64,000 nt of DNA from Skeletonema tropicum (Eukaryota > Bacillariophyta > Thalassiosirophyceae > Thalassiosirales > Thalassiosiraceae). Location: positions 186,001-250,000 of the forward strand of contig CM074131.1 of assembly GCA_037178625.1 (NCBI GenBank), written 5' to 3'. This document shows, piece after piece, positions 22,117 to 33,304 of this stretch (position 1 is its first letter; every line of letters begins with the position of its first letter). The notes beneath the pieces were generated by a model. The model had not been told where the DNA came from, made no database searches, and worked only from the letters and a program-made list of their open reading frames with translations. The position numbers were made by a program, and so were the translations under genes.

Positions 22117-24513
22117 TTATGCAAAATGCCTCTCAAACACCGGGCTATACGCCGAAGATACATTGACCTCTTCATCATCTCCAAAGCGTACCTTCTCAGC
22201 ACATTCCTCGGGCTTGTCCTGTTGACGACAGTAGTTTTCTTCAAATGCTCTTGTAGGCATCTGGTAGCTCTTCATTGTTGCCCCATCAAAGTAGCGAAGT
22301 GAGGTCTTGCCATCCTTGGTGGGTAAGATACGACGGCTCAAGTCAAGTTCCACCGCGGCGGGGCTTCGGTACCACCTCTTGCGAGTCTGAACGTCCTTGA
22401 AGGCAACAAGTGTGGTCCATGGAGCGCCGAATCGACAGTGGGACTCTTCGTAGATATGAATGCTTTGGTAATACGGAAGGAGGAGTGTAAGTGAAACATC
22501 GAACAAGATAGAAGTGCACAAAACGATGCGGCTCATATGTCAAACAACACACTCACCTCTTGAAGCCGATTGCATCCAACATCTTGATCATTATAGACCT
22601 ATTCTCAAAGCTACCATTCTCGTCTGCCGGCGAGCGATTGCTGACATTTTCACCAATCTGCACTACAAGAATACCATCGTCTGTCAATGCATCATACAAT
22701 GAAGTGACGTAGCCATCATCCGTGTAGAGCACCTTGGCAAATGGATGATCATCGTTGGGATCCAAGCAATCCATTATCAACACATCGAACTGCTCCTTCT
22801 CATTATTTGACTCAACCTGAGATTTGGACATACTGGAAGATCCAAAGTTATCATTGAAGTATGCCAAAGCATCCTCCACACGCAACTCAGCTCTCTCGTC
22901 GTCAAAACACCATTCGGCGCATCTATCGTGATGGGCAATGCTTGAGCAGTCCTGCCATTCGGGTAAATACTCGGTACTCAAATTCACCACACCCTCATCA
23001 ATCTCAATCATGACAACCTTCTCGAGAGTGGAATGCTTGAGGATCTCACGTACAGTAGCACCTTCCCCGCCACCTATGACTGCCACTCTCTTCGGATTGG
23101 GGTGGGTAATCATGGCAGGGTGGACAATGCTCTCGTGGTACGGAGCGTCTCCATATCGTGTGCTTTGGATCCTCCCGTCTAGAAGTAGCACGTGGTCAGG
23201 AGCAAAGAGCTCAGGGTGCAAGCTCTCGTAGCTACCATCATCTTCAAGAGACTTGTAGTAATCACTCATCCTACGCATCGTTGGGGACAATGTCTCGTAG
23301 ACATCTACCGTCTGATACTCAGTCTCGGCGTCAGATACGAGAGGCTTCTTGATATCATAGTAATGTGAGCCAAGTATTTCAGCTCCCAGGTCGGAGTCCA
23401 AAGGATTCAATTCAAACTTGTACTCTCCTCCTGGCACAAAGCCCTTGCGGAATCCACGAAGCTTGTGACTCCACATCATTACTGGATCATCTGCATCTTC
23501 ATCATGTGCCGCCTTTACTCCAAACAGCTGCTCGATGCTTGGTAGTGTTGGGATAAGCTTGCCGCTGCCACATGTGAAGAGATCCATAGAAATGACCCCT
23601 TCTGTAGGCCATGTGTGGAAAGCAACATGGGACTCGAGTAGGACTCCAGCACAGCTCACTCCAACGGGGACCAATCCGCTATAATTTAATCATATGTTAA
23701 GATAGGAAGAGCGCAGGTGTTAGCTCAGTCACAAATTGAACACAAAATAAGATTGAACATGATGTCAAAATATGAAACTTACTGGCAATGGTAGGACAAC
23801 AGAGTCAGCTTGGACTCGTCTACCAATTTAATCATGGCTTTAGCCAAACGCTCTTCGGAGTTGAGAAAGATTGGATCAACGTTCTTGATGTCGATCAGGA
23901 GATGCTGTCCTGCTGGAAGATAAAGACCTTCCATAAGGTCATCGTCGTCACTGCTCTCATCGCTGCTATCGTCTGAAGATAAAGAATCTTCAGCACCCTT
24001 GTTGACTTCATCATAATGGTCATGTTCCTCATCCGAACCCGAGCGGTCGAGATTTACATCATAGTTTGAGCGTGAGCCCTCTACAGGGAAGTGTTGGAAA
24101 GTGTACGTCGTGGGAGGCACTTCTTTCCCTGGGATGACGGTAGGCGGAGGGAGCTGTTTTACACCTCGATCCATCAATTTGGGAACGCTAAGATTCGCTG
24201 CCTGTGGGGAAGAGGGGTCGTTCAATCGAGCGGCTGATTTTGAGAGCATCAAGATGCGAAGGATGGCTCCAACATGGAAGGCAATGACCGCAGAACTGAG
24301 AAGTGCTCCGAGAAGAAGGATTGGATTGATGTAGAGGGTGTGCTGCTGACTCCTCTCTTGGTCTTTAATAGACGTCTTCTGCTTTTTGTTATTGTTGTTG
24401 CTGCCGCTAGAGCAAACGAGAACTCCATTTTTCTTGTCGATCGAGAAGAGAGCTGCTATTCCTTGAGTAGCACGGCTAGAGAAGCGCCGAAGCATGGTTG
24501 GGCGTCTGCACAT
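22117..24513 (-). CDS. S-adenosylmethionine decarboxylase-aminopropyltransferase fusion, copy 3 (ancestral upstream flank)
   Basis: Exons 24513-23783, 23678-22557 and 22462-22117 encode 732 residues with all SpeD and aminopropyltransferase motifs intact. About ten single-base differences from copy 2 cluster in roughly 23180-23620. They change four residues in the linker between the two enzyme domains: SHYY for SHYF, SDAE for SDVE, RRMSD for RRLSD and YYKSL for YYNSL. Outside that patch it is almost identical. It is the only copy whose upstream DNA beyond 24708 is not MATE sequence, so it most likely keeps the original promoter. Role as for copy 1. Confidence 0.92.
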
Positions 24514-24708
24514 ATTGATGAAGAATTTGATTTTATTATTATTGATAAGATCGAATGCTGCACAGTATTACTTTTGATTTGTCCATGCAATGTTGACTTG
24601 CAACAACATGTGCGTGGGTGAGTGCATGAACTGCTTTTTTTTTTGGAAGCGTTATTCCTTCTTGGGTCAGCTGGAAGCTGCACGATGGTTCACGGCGACC
24701 GTTAACGT

Positions 24709-26973
24709 ATCTTGGACTTTTTTGAAAAAGGTTCTTGAGAGTGTGCCACTTCAACTGAGACGAAGTTCTTGTTGATTACTGATTACTTTCATTTTTATGT
24801 GTCATACAACTTTAATGTGATAAAAAAGGGCAAAAATGAAGAGAGACGTTAACGGTCAAATTACTCAAGGCGTGAACCGTCGTGGCTGACTTTAATTGTT
24901 GAATTACTTCTTGCTCCTGCCGTTGACGTTCAAAAAAAAGATGTAAGAATAAATGAAATTTGATTCTGAGAACTGAGAACCCCCTTCTCGCCTAAACCCG
25001 ATTAAACCAAGAAAAAAAATTTCTATGAGGCAGTCGATGGCGCTCTAACTCGACAACTGGTTGTCTATTTCAGGGAAAAGTGCCAAAAAGAGCCATATAA
25101 GAGTAAGTGTCATCTTTCTGTATTTTGTTCCTTCGCTCCCCTTGTACAAGAAGTCATCCGGTACTTGAGAGCTTTCGCATAGAAATATTTCAAATTTAAT
25201 GCCACAATCCACAATCCAACCACCAACCACCAACACATCTGGCCGACATCATTTACCATGATGACATTAAGTGGCCGCTGCCTCCGTTTGGGATCCATGA
25301 GAGGAGGCCTGCAAGAAATGATCTTCAACTCTGATCGGAACTCAAGTTTGCGTCGAAGAAGAGAAGCGGTCCTCCGGCAGTAGGGTTTTTGATGAGAACC
25401 GAACCCCGAGAGATTGGGGCTTGATCATCGAGAGAACCGAACTCCAAGTTCGGTAGGGCTATCGATGATCACTAGAGATGATATACGTGGTTGCTTCCAT
25501 AATTTATATGCAATGCTTGGACAGATTCTTTGGAAGCTGTAGAGAATATCGAAGATAGAAAAAGACTCTCTCATCTTTAGAGTGCTGCATTCGTCATTGA
25601 CGCTATTAGATCTAAAAGAATAATCGCCGCAACAGCAGCGACATACAGGCAGGCGCCCACGAGAGTTGCCACCACATCCCGTCAAAACCATACAGTAATA
25701 CTTCTATCGTCTCTGCCTTTTGCTCCTCTATCAACATCTGAATTCTTCCCCGTCTTCCATTTCTTCATCAGCGTTGCTATCACTAGTTTATCTTCATCTT
25801 CGTAATCTTCCTCCTCCCCATCAAACGTGTACGATGGTTACTCTCTAGAAAAGGGACGACACTAATCACCCACAATATCGCGAGAGTAAAGCAAGCTGTT
25901 GGAGAGCAGTTGCAGGCTCATCTAATATTATGCGCTGATATTATTCTGCTTGGTAGTGAATAATTTTGCCAAGAGTTCTTGAAATACATCTTCGTATTGC
26001 CATGGCTATACCCCCATCATCATTATCATCCGACACTTGACGATGAAGGTCTAACCGAAACGAGTTCATTACTCTACTCGTTCAAGTAATTAACGTCCTA
26101 ATCTAAGTTGAAAAATATTGTATCATCACTTTCAAATCATAATGAATCCCATACGCCAGCACGTGCAGTGAGAAGAGTCTGATTGATTGAATTAACTGTT
26201 TCATTCATATCATTGGACTGTGGGGCGATAGTTTCATGTAGTTCTCCAATACAAATCGTCTGTTCAGTTGCTCGGAAGACAGAAGACTCCCTCGCCTTCG
26301 TGGCAACGTTTTCAGGCTGTGGGGTGCAAGTCAGAAGATCACGCAGGGGTGTAAGTCAGGTCAAATGAGGTCACGAAAAGTGCAAGTCAGAAAAACGGAG
26401 GAATAGTACATTGGTGATGGTCTCCACGCATTATTTGTCGCCAAGAGTGTGATATGATAGATCACGGCACATTGTAAAAGCTGTCACAGGTGACGGTAGC
26501 AAAGACAATGATAGCACATCGGCAACTTGCTTTGTATCGGACGCTGCACTGCTATCCGCTGCAAGTCAAAACGTATGTATATTCATAACAGCATGCTGAA
26601 TCTGTCTCTGAAGTGGTGTGAATGGATTCGCCGTCTGGAAGCGTGAGGAGCACGGAGCGCACATCATGTGATGAACGACGATCTTGATCGTCGCTCGACA
26701 TCAATGAGAACATACACGACGAACGACGTTGCCGTCTCTACCACCGAGAAAAGGCACAAGCAATGAAGCATATTCATTGTATTCATCAATGGATGCGTCG
26801 AGACTGTTGTGTCTTGTGCATCCAACACACTTGTTGATGGTACGGAAGCGGGCACATCTCATAGCAAAATGCACCCACACGTAACAAGCAGCATCTTCTA
26901 TGAACACAAAAAACCAACAGTATATGAGAATAGTATATTTATGCTATTTGAAGTCTTGGTGGCGACGGGGAAG
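24709..26973. other. Intergenic region right of the triplication
   Basis: Short ORFs occur on both strands but none has recognisable protein features or a splice pattern I can support. It contains the ancestral upstream DNA of polyamine gene copy 3, a foldback at 25422-25471, and short direct repeats around 26325-26390 (gtgcaagtcagaa twice). Confidence 0.6.
25422..25471. repeat. Two-part perfect foldback (hairpin)
   Basis: The outer arms tgatcatcga (25422-25431) and tcgatgatca (25462-25471) are perfectly complementary. Inside them accgaact (25436-25443) and agttcggt (25447-25454) also pair perfectly around a three-base loop, leaving an asymmetric 4/7-base internal loop. This is more pairing than expected by chance in 50 bases. 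It could be a structured RNA precursor or a cruciform. Confidence 0.75.
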
Positions 26974-26983
26974 GTTCAAGAGC

Positions 26984-27598
26984 AAACCCCCGAAACAATT
27001 CATTGCAATTGCAATTAATTGCAATTAATTGCAATTGCCAATTAATTTTTAGTGTTTTTCAGCTCGATAATTGTGAAGTATTTGTACAATTTTTGTCTTG
27101 ATCGGTGTTGTCAGAGTCTTGTTAGGTCTTGTTCCTCATCATTTCTTTCAGCTTCCAGCGCATCAGGTGTGTGACGTGTTTTTTGCCACGCACAGGTTGT
27201 AGAGAGTCTGTGGAGTGAAGAAGATGCATTGATGAGCAAGAGGCGTCATGGTATGAACCCTATTACCAATGAAGCCATCCTCTTTCTGAAAAAGAATAAG
27301 GACCTGTGGGATGTTGTAGATGTTAATGAGGCGAATGAGGACAGGAAAGCTGTAAAGAGGGATGAGCGTCTGGCAAAGAAATTGAGGGAACAGCAGGAGC
27401 TGGAGACATTGCTTCAGAAGATCACTGAAGAGGAAGAGATTGTGGAAGAGGAAGAGAAAGAAGGCTCTGACTAAATAATATTAGGTTGCATAGTAATAAT
27501 TGTGATAATTGAAATTAATTGCAATTAATTGTAATTGTCAATTAATTTTCAGGACCTCGCAGATGACAATCAATTAAAATTTAATTTTTCTGGGGTTT
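26984..27598. mobile_element. Short transposon-like element with 10-bp target duplication
   Basis: The 10-base word gttcaagagc occurs at 26974-26983 and again at 27599-27608, directly outside an inverted terminal motif: aaacccccgaaa at the left and tttctggggttt at the right. The 615-base interior has AT-rich subterminal repeats of the palindromic word caattaattg near both ends (27005-27045, 27505-27550) and one 81-codon ORF. A 9-10-base duplication fits Mutator-like transposition better than most DNA-element families, but the ends are too short to assign. The size suggests a non-autonomous derivative. Confidence 0.7.
27229..27474 (+). CDS. Small charged ORF inside the transposon-like element
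   Basis: 81 codons: a basic start (MSKRRHGMNPITNEAILFL) followed by a strongly charged coiled-coil-like tail rich in Lys and Glu, ending in an acidic run. The frame stays open upstream to a good acceptor (cgcacag, about 27195) with residues VVESLWSEEDAL. This looks like the last exon of a longer protein whose 5' part is missing from the element. It is probably a C-terminal transposon-protein remnant; no catalytic motif is visible and I do not recognise the family. Confidence 0.4.
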   Translation: MMSKRRHGMNPITNEAILFLKKNKDLWDVVDVNEANEDRKAVKRDERLAKKLREQQELETLLQKITEEEEIVEEEEKEGSD

Positions 27599-27608
27599 GT
27601 TCAAGAGC

Positions 27609-28437
27609 GTACTATATACCGATGCATAATATTTGAGCAACGAAGACGAAAGCAATACCAATACAATACTATTCAACTCTTGACGGGCAGCAGTGTATAA
27701 TTCATCGAAGATTAACAGCAAACAGAGTCTCCATTCGCGGCAAAGATTAGAGGATGATCAAGCCAATTGCAGGCGATGCTGATAGAAATGTAACAAAGTT
27801 CAAGCCTTACCCTTACTACAATAGCTTGAGTCCCTATTGGATGCGAAATACTCCTCTCGTATCGACTCTGCTTTGGATATGAAATCTAGTCGTAGACTCT
27901 AGAGTTGAATTAAATGATACTTCAGTCACCTATTCGAGAAGAATGGTGACGATTCATTGCATCTGTGATAGAATTGTGAATTGTTGCAGATGAGCTGCGC
28001 GGCCACGAACTTTTCTCCTTTTCCTCTCCTCTTTCTCGCCCCCAACTCAGGCGAAGCGCGAAGCCCACAGCCTGAGAAAAGTGGATCAGAAAAGTAAGTG
28101 CCGCCTGCCTCCTTCGTCTCTTCGAAAAAGAGTCCTCAAGTGTCTCAGACAGGTGTCTGAAGATGCTAGTAATGTTGGTGGTACTCTGGGAGAGGCTACG
28201 CGCGCAATTTGATACCTATTCCTCCTATGTAGCTCGCGAGCTCACCATCAATTTTGAAAAAAAACTCCAAATCCTTGGCATGGGATAGCATGGGATGCCA
28301 TCAAATCAAATCGGGCGGTATGTAGTCGGTAGTAGTTGACCACATCATATCGATCACGTCAGCCCAACAATACAGCAAACAGCAATAAGTAAGTAGCATA
28401 TATTATTATTATAGCCAACCAATAAATAAGTTCAAGT
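27609..28437. other. Intergenic region
   Basis: No coding signal was found. It includes the likely promoter of the plus-strand gene at 28438; AT-rich DNA (atattattattata) lies about 30-45 bases before its ATG. Confidence 0.6.
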
Positions 28438-29220
28438 ATGGAAGAACCACCCAAAATCGAACGCCTACTCTCCTCACGCGGAATCACCCTCTCCGATGCA
28501 TCCAACATTCTAAAATCCTACGTGGCAATAATCGATCACCATTACGGACCACCACACAACAAACCAAGGAGCTCCACAAAAGATGATGATGATGGCATCG
28601 ACGATGACACCACCCCCTCCAACAACAACAATGAAGGAAACAACAACAACAACCCCTTTGACAAACAACGATCACGACGACAAGACATTGCCGAAGAAAG
28701 GGAGGAAGAACGTTTACTCGCTCGATTGAACCAACTGGATCCAACAAAGGAATCGAGTAATAGTAATCATTATCGACTTGGATCATCAATTTCCGAAGAT
28801 GTATTTGAACGACTGCGTATGATTATGGAGAGTGTTTCGGGGGAGGCGGAGGGACGGGTGGTCAGTGCTGTGGGAGTTTATGCTTCGTCGTCAATGAAGG
28901 GTGGTGAGGAGCAGGGTGGAGATGATAATGATGATGAGGGTGGTGATGATGTTTTGAAGGGAGAGTTGGATAACGATGGACAAGATGAATTTATGAAGGA
29001 GTTGGAGGAGGCGGAGCGATTGGAGACGGAACAATTGCAGCAGGAGCCAAAGGTGGAGGAACAGCAGAATAAGCAAAAGCAGATTGATTATGAGCAGAAA
29101 AAGAAGGATAAAAAGGCAAAGAAGGCTGCGAAGAAGGCAAAGAAAGAGGCTAAGAAGAAACGAAAGGCTAGTAGTGGTGGTGCTAATGAAGAGAAGCGAA
29201 TTAAGGTTGAGGAGGATTAG
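28438..29220 (+). CDS. Hypothetical charged protein with Lys-rich nuclear-type tail
   Basis: An intact 260-codon ORF with an ATG start. Residues 1-40 (IERLLSSRGITLSDASNIL onwards) look like a small helical domain. This is followed by an Asp/Asn-rich linker, a charged helix (about 78-100), an acidic Gly/Asp stretch (about 155-175), a Glu/Gln coiled coil and a strongly basic tail of repeated KKAKK blocks (about 220-245) that would act as a nuclear or nucleolar signal. I recognise no family. Low complexity makes similarity searches unreliable, but the uninterrupted frame and structured N-terminus argue for a real gene. A spliced 3' extension cannot be excluded. Confidence 0.6.
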   Translation: MEEPPKIERLLSSRGITLSDASNILKSYVAIIDHHYGPPHNKPRSSTKDDDDGIDDDTTPSNNNNEGNNNNNPFDKQRSRRQDIAEEREEERLLARLNQLDPTKESSNSNHYRLGSSISEDVFERLRMIMESVSGEAEGRVVSAVGVYASSSMKGGEEQGGDDNDDEGGDDVLKGELDNDGQDEFMKELEEAERLETEQLQQEPKVEEQQNKQKQIDYEQKKKDKKAKKAAKKAKKEAKKKRKASSGGANEEKRIKVEED

Positions 29221-29989
29221 GATTGAGCGTTTAAGGATATAACTACTTCTATTTGGGATATGGATATGGAAAGGGGTGGGTATGTCTTGGAGGCAAATTG
29301 TGGACGCATCATATGATGATGCGGCTTGTTGCATATATTAGAAGCTAATCTGTGCATAGCGAATCATCATCGAAGCACATCATAATAGAATCCGCCTTTT
29401 CCTTGATATCTTCCTTTACAGCAGTCGTAACAAGACAAGGAGTAGTGTTTTGGAATCCTCTCGTCAAGCCCTATCGATTGGTTGTAGTATCAAAGCCATA
29501 CAACGATCCCTTGTCAATCGACTGAACTAAAGCTCGAATCCGAATTTGACGCCCCAAATTCAAATCGACTTCCAAACTGGAGATTTTCATCAAAATGGTC
29601 AAAATGAACAAAATGACCTCCGCCGCCCACTGCCATCAATATCAACAATGACGAGAACAATAACATCAACAATAACAGATTCCTCGCCGTTCGGCTCACT
29701 CGCTTTTTCACAACGATCATTTCATTCCACCGATCACTATTCAGCTGCTTCGCCTCTCGCCTCCGGCTCACTCGCTACAATTATCGATGGCAGTGAATTT
29801 TGACTAGATAACTTTCCACCACTGTCTCGCTTTCGCTCTCGACTACAAGTATTATTCATCATCAACATCGGCGGTGGCGGCTTCATTCACATTATTGATG
29901 ATGCGGTCTGCCGTGTCCCCACAAAAAACCAAATCGTAGCCTAAAGTGCTTACTCCTACAAAAGAACAACTTAACAACTTATCTAAAAT
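29221..29989. other. Intergenic region
   Basis: This separates convergent genes. Two overlapping 85-codon ORFs on opposite strands (29514-29803) shadow each other and show no domain; I see no gene. Confidence 0.6.
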
Positions 29990-32900
29990 CTAAGAATTGT
30001 AATAGACGCACTTGGACCTAGAGAGCCAAGAGAGACGGTTGCAGCATGAAGAAGAATCCTTGTACAACACATCCCAGGCTTTGGCAAGGCCACCACAGGA
30101 AGTATTAGGAGCACTGGCGCAATCTTGGACGCACTGACTGAGGGTCCAGTCGACGTAAAACTCTTGAGTTCCTGTGGCTTCAGTACCCTTGGAGCTGTGA
30201 ATGCAAGAATCCTTGTCCCAGTTGACATTTGCCTCGCAACAATCTTCAAGGGTGGAATAGAGCTTGGTGCTTGTTGTAATAGTGTCTTCGCAAGTGACCC
30301 CATCAGCAGGATCGTCAGGGTCACCAACAACACCATTATCAACTACGCCAGCTGCAGTACATGCGATGCCTCCTGTTCCGCTGGCTGCGCCGCCAGCTTC
30401 TTGGTGAGCAAGGCATTTGGTACGGTCGCTGGGATCGGCAAAGAACATCTCAGATACAACCCCGGTAGAGATGGAAACACAGGTTTCCTCCTGGACCCAG
30501 TTCATGGACTTGCAGCAATTCGAAACACTCGCATCGTAGAAAACTGCGGATGAATCACTAATGACACCATCACATTGTTCAGGGTAAGTACCACTTATTG
30601 CGAGGACAGGCGATACTGGCTGCACAGTGAGAATAGGGTCGCCGTCTTCAATAGTATCACCGGCCGTACAGTCTAAAGTATAAATTAAGTCAGGCGTGAA
30701 CAAAACACATTGGTTAGATGGTGATTTGAACAATCACATCAAGTTGACCAACACAAGACTGAAAGAATTTTACAAACTCACCCAACACACAGGCGCTCCA
30801 TGAACTGTTCTTCCTCCATTCTCCTGTTCCAGGAGAATCAGAATCTGTGGGGTCAACACCAGTTTCACTAGATGTGACACAAGTATCCTTGTGGATCCAA
30901 TTCAACTTCGCGGCACAACAGAGGTCAGCTGTTGTGTACATGGGAGTGCTAGTGTCATCTGGACGGCCATCGCACGCAGGGTCCACAGGGGAACCAGAGC
31001 CTACAGTGCAATCTTTCTTGCACGCTAATGATCACAACAAAGAACAATATCCAGTGAGAGAGGAGAAACAGATGACACACAATCACATCAGTGGATATTT
31101 CAAAGTACGTACCATTTGCACTATAATCCACATACCACAAATTCGTTGCTACACCTTGATTTTCACTCTCTTTTACACACAAATCCTCATTAAGCCAGCC
31201 GTATGCTTGGTCGCAGCATTCAGTTACGGTGTCATACAATCGAACGCCTGTCTTCGCTACAATTCCTCCACATGCAGCATTTGCGTGCCAGTTGCACAGT
31301 CTTGTGCGCAAGGTTGATCACCACTTGTTGAGACGTACCACTTATTAGTCGCAACAGTCGAGATGGTCAAACCCTGTTCGGAAGCAGTCGTACAAGCTTC
31401 CTCATCATTGCTTCCTAGAAGTGCCTTGCAGCAAGAACTCGCGGAATCAAAGAAAGACAACGAACCATTGTCGGCAAGCTCACACTTAGCGACGTTATTA
31501 TTACAATCTTGACGGCAGACACCATTTTCATAAGAAACATACCACTGCCCAGTTCCTCCTGAAGCCGGGAAACCTGGATTAGCACGCGTTTTACAATACT
31601 CCAAGTCAACCCAAGAGTTTGCAAGTTTGCAGCATTCCTCATCGGTTGCGTAGATTCTTGCAGTAGAAGGAGCTGAAGCACAGTTGTCCCCAACAGTACA
31701 ATCCTGCTTGCAGCCACTTGGATCGGGCCAGTACAACTCGGTTGGCTCTCCTAGTCCTGAAGCACTTCTTGTTGTACATCCCGCAGCGGGGACCCAGGAC
31801 AATTCAGCTGAACAGCAGTTTGCTGCGCTGTCGTACAATGTCGTGAATTTACGTGTAATAACTCCACCACATTCGGGGTCAGAGCTAGAAACAGCACAAT
31901 CCTTCCTGCAGAGAGAGTTGCTTGCATCAGAATACCATTTAGTACCGGTACCAGCGTATGGGTCAACGCCAGTCTGTGATCCTACTTCCGATAAGTACTT
32001 GCAATAGTCGAGTACGAGATCATTGAGATGACTGTTGCAACAATCGTCAAGATTAGTATAGGAAGCCTGTGAAAATGATAGCAAGCCACCACACTCGTAT
32101 TCATGTGTAGTATCTCGAACAGGATCGCCAGTAGCGGTAGTATCTGTAAGCTTATTGGTGGGGCTATTTGCATCGAAGAGGTTTTCAGTGTCGCAGTTAC
32201 GGACGCACTTTTTAAGGTCGCTGCCAAGATACCACTTAGCGTCGCCCCTGGCTTTCTGTGGTGGTGGTGGAGGAGGGGGAAGGTTGAGAAAGGTGGGGAA
32301 AGTTGTGTCAGTGTTTGCGGATAAGGGGAAAAACAAGACAAAAGAATTGAAAAGAAAATGATTGAAAACTTACCACTCCTGTACTGGCTTCGAGAGGCAT
32401 TTGTTCTTCATAACTATACTGCCGCCATGGTTGTTCTCGCAACATTCCTGGATGGTGGTAGAAAGCGAGTTCCTTTGATATTCCTCAACGTTGCCGTCAG
32501 CCACACAGTAGTGGTCCGGAGCCATGGTGGAGTAAGCCTTGCACCAAGCAAGGGTTCCAGATGGTTCAGGTGCATTGACAAGATTGGAAAGTGGAGCTGC
32601 GCCACCTGCTTCGTAGATGGTAACGTCACCCAGGGTGTTTGAAAAGTCTTGTTCAACAGCGCCGGGACCGTAGTCACCCCACCGAGATGTGAAAGAAGTA
32701 AATGCAGTTTGAGCAGCAGCCAAGATTTGGCCAGTGGGATCATTGACGCCGTTTTGGGCGATGGTAAGACTACCATCTCCACTAGATGCACTTGCGGGTG
32801 GACTCGTCTGTAGATTAACGATGCCATTGCCATAAGCGTCAGTTGTCCAATCAGTGCTGCCGTCATTCTTGACAACCATGAGACAATAACCAACACTGTT

Positions 32901-33304
32901 TTCATTTTCATAGTCAAGAACGACCTTGAAGGCAGAGGCCTGGTTGGCCAAGGCAGCGACAGTAGCGAAGGTGGGGGGGTGGGGGAAGTTGTGTCAGTGT
33001 TTGCGGATAAGGGGAAAAACAAGACAAACGAATTGAAAAGAAAATGATTGAAAACTTACCCAGCTTACCACTCCTGTACTGTCTTCGAGGCATTCGTTCT
33101 TCATAACTATACTGCCGCCATGGTTGTTCTCGCAACATTCCTGGATGGTGGTAGAAAGCGAGTCCCTTTGACTTTCGTCGACGTTGCCGTCAGCCACACA
33201 GTAGTGGTCCGTGGAGTAAGCCTTGCACCAAGCAAGGGTTCCAGTTCCAGATGGTTCAGGTGCATTGACAAGATTGGGAAGTGGAGCTGCGCCACCTGCT
33301 TCGT
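29990..33304 (-). pseudogene. Cys-rich repeat protein gene, 5' end lost and frameshifted
   Basis: Exons 33304-33060, 32939-32374, 32247-31113, 31024-30782 and 30672-29990 splice with GT-AG borders. The product is about eleven Cys-rich units. Nine share the pattern W-[YF]...C-x2-D-C...C-G-G...L-Y...C-C...W...C, for example WYVDYSANG, then ACKKDC, then LCCAAKLNWIHKDTC. The first exon runs straight into an LTR at 33305, so start codon, signal peptide and promoter are missing. Near 31275 the frame shifts between DCATGT and ACGGIVAK, equivalent to two extra or one missing base. Similar Cys-rich repeats occur in secreted diatom wall and adhesive-type proteins, so an extracellular matrix role is inferred for the ancestor. 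If the frameshift is a sequencing error, the C-terminal part could still be translated from a cryptic start. Confidence 0.75.
32277..33304. repeat. Two direct copies of an exon-intron block in the Cys-rich gene
   Basis: About 340 bases at 32277-32615 and 32968-33304 are close copies. They cover an intron beginning gtaagttttcaatc plus the exon part from EAGGAAPL to ATIQECCENNHGGS-type sequence. They differ by small indels (for example TMAPDHYC versus TDHYC) and substitutions. The upstream copy has nine extra bases at the splice donor. This is an internal exon duplication of one Cys-rich unit. Confidence 0.8.

Larger units (their letters stand above)
13118..24708. repeat. Head-to-tail triplication of a 3.86-kb unit
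   Basis: Three units run 13118-16983, 16984-20843 and 20844-24708. Each holds the 5' end of the MATE gene, its upstream spacer, one complete SpeD-aminopropyltransferase gene and about 195 bases upstream of that gene. At both internal joints (about 16983/16984 and 20843/20844) the right-flank sequence gttaacgt runs directly into tccaacgttttctcc of the MATE gene. At 24708 the same gttaacgt continues into unique sequence (atcttggac), marking the ancestral right edge. At 13117 the MATE gene continues intact, marking the left edge. Units are almost identical; unit 2 lacks six bases (cttata) near 17430. Little or no microhomology is visible at the joint. Confidence 0.93.

Noticed and set aside
30125..30553. 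142-codon plus ORF across the Cys-rich gene
   Set aside because: Antisense shadow of a well-supported multi-exon minus-strand gene.
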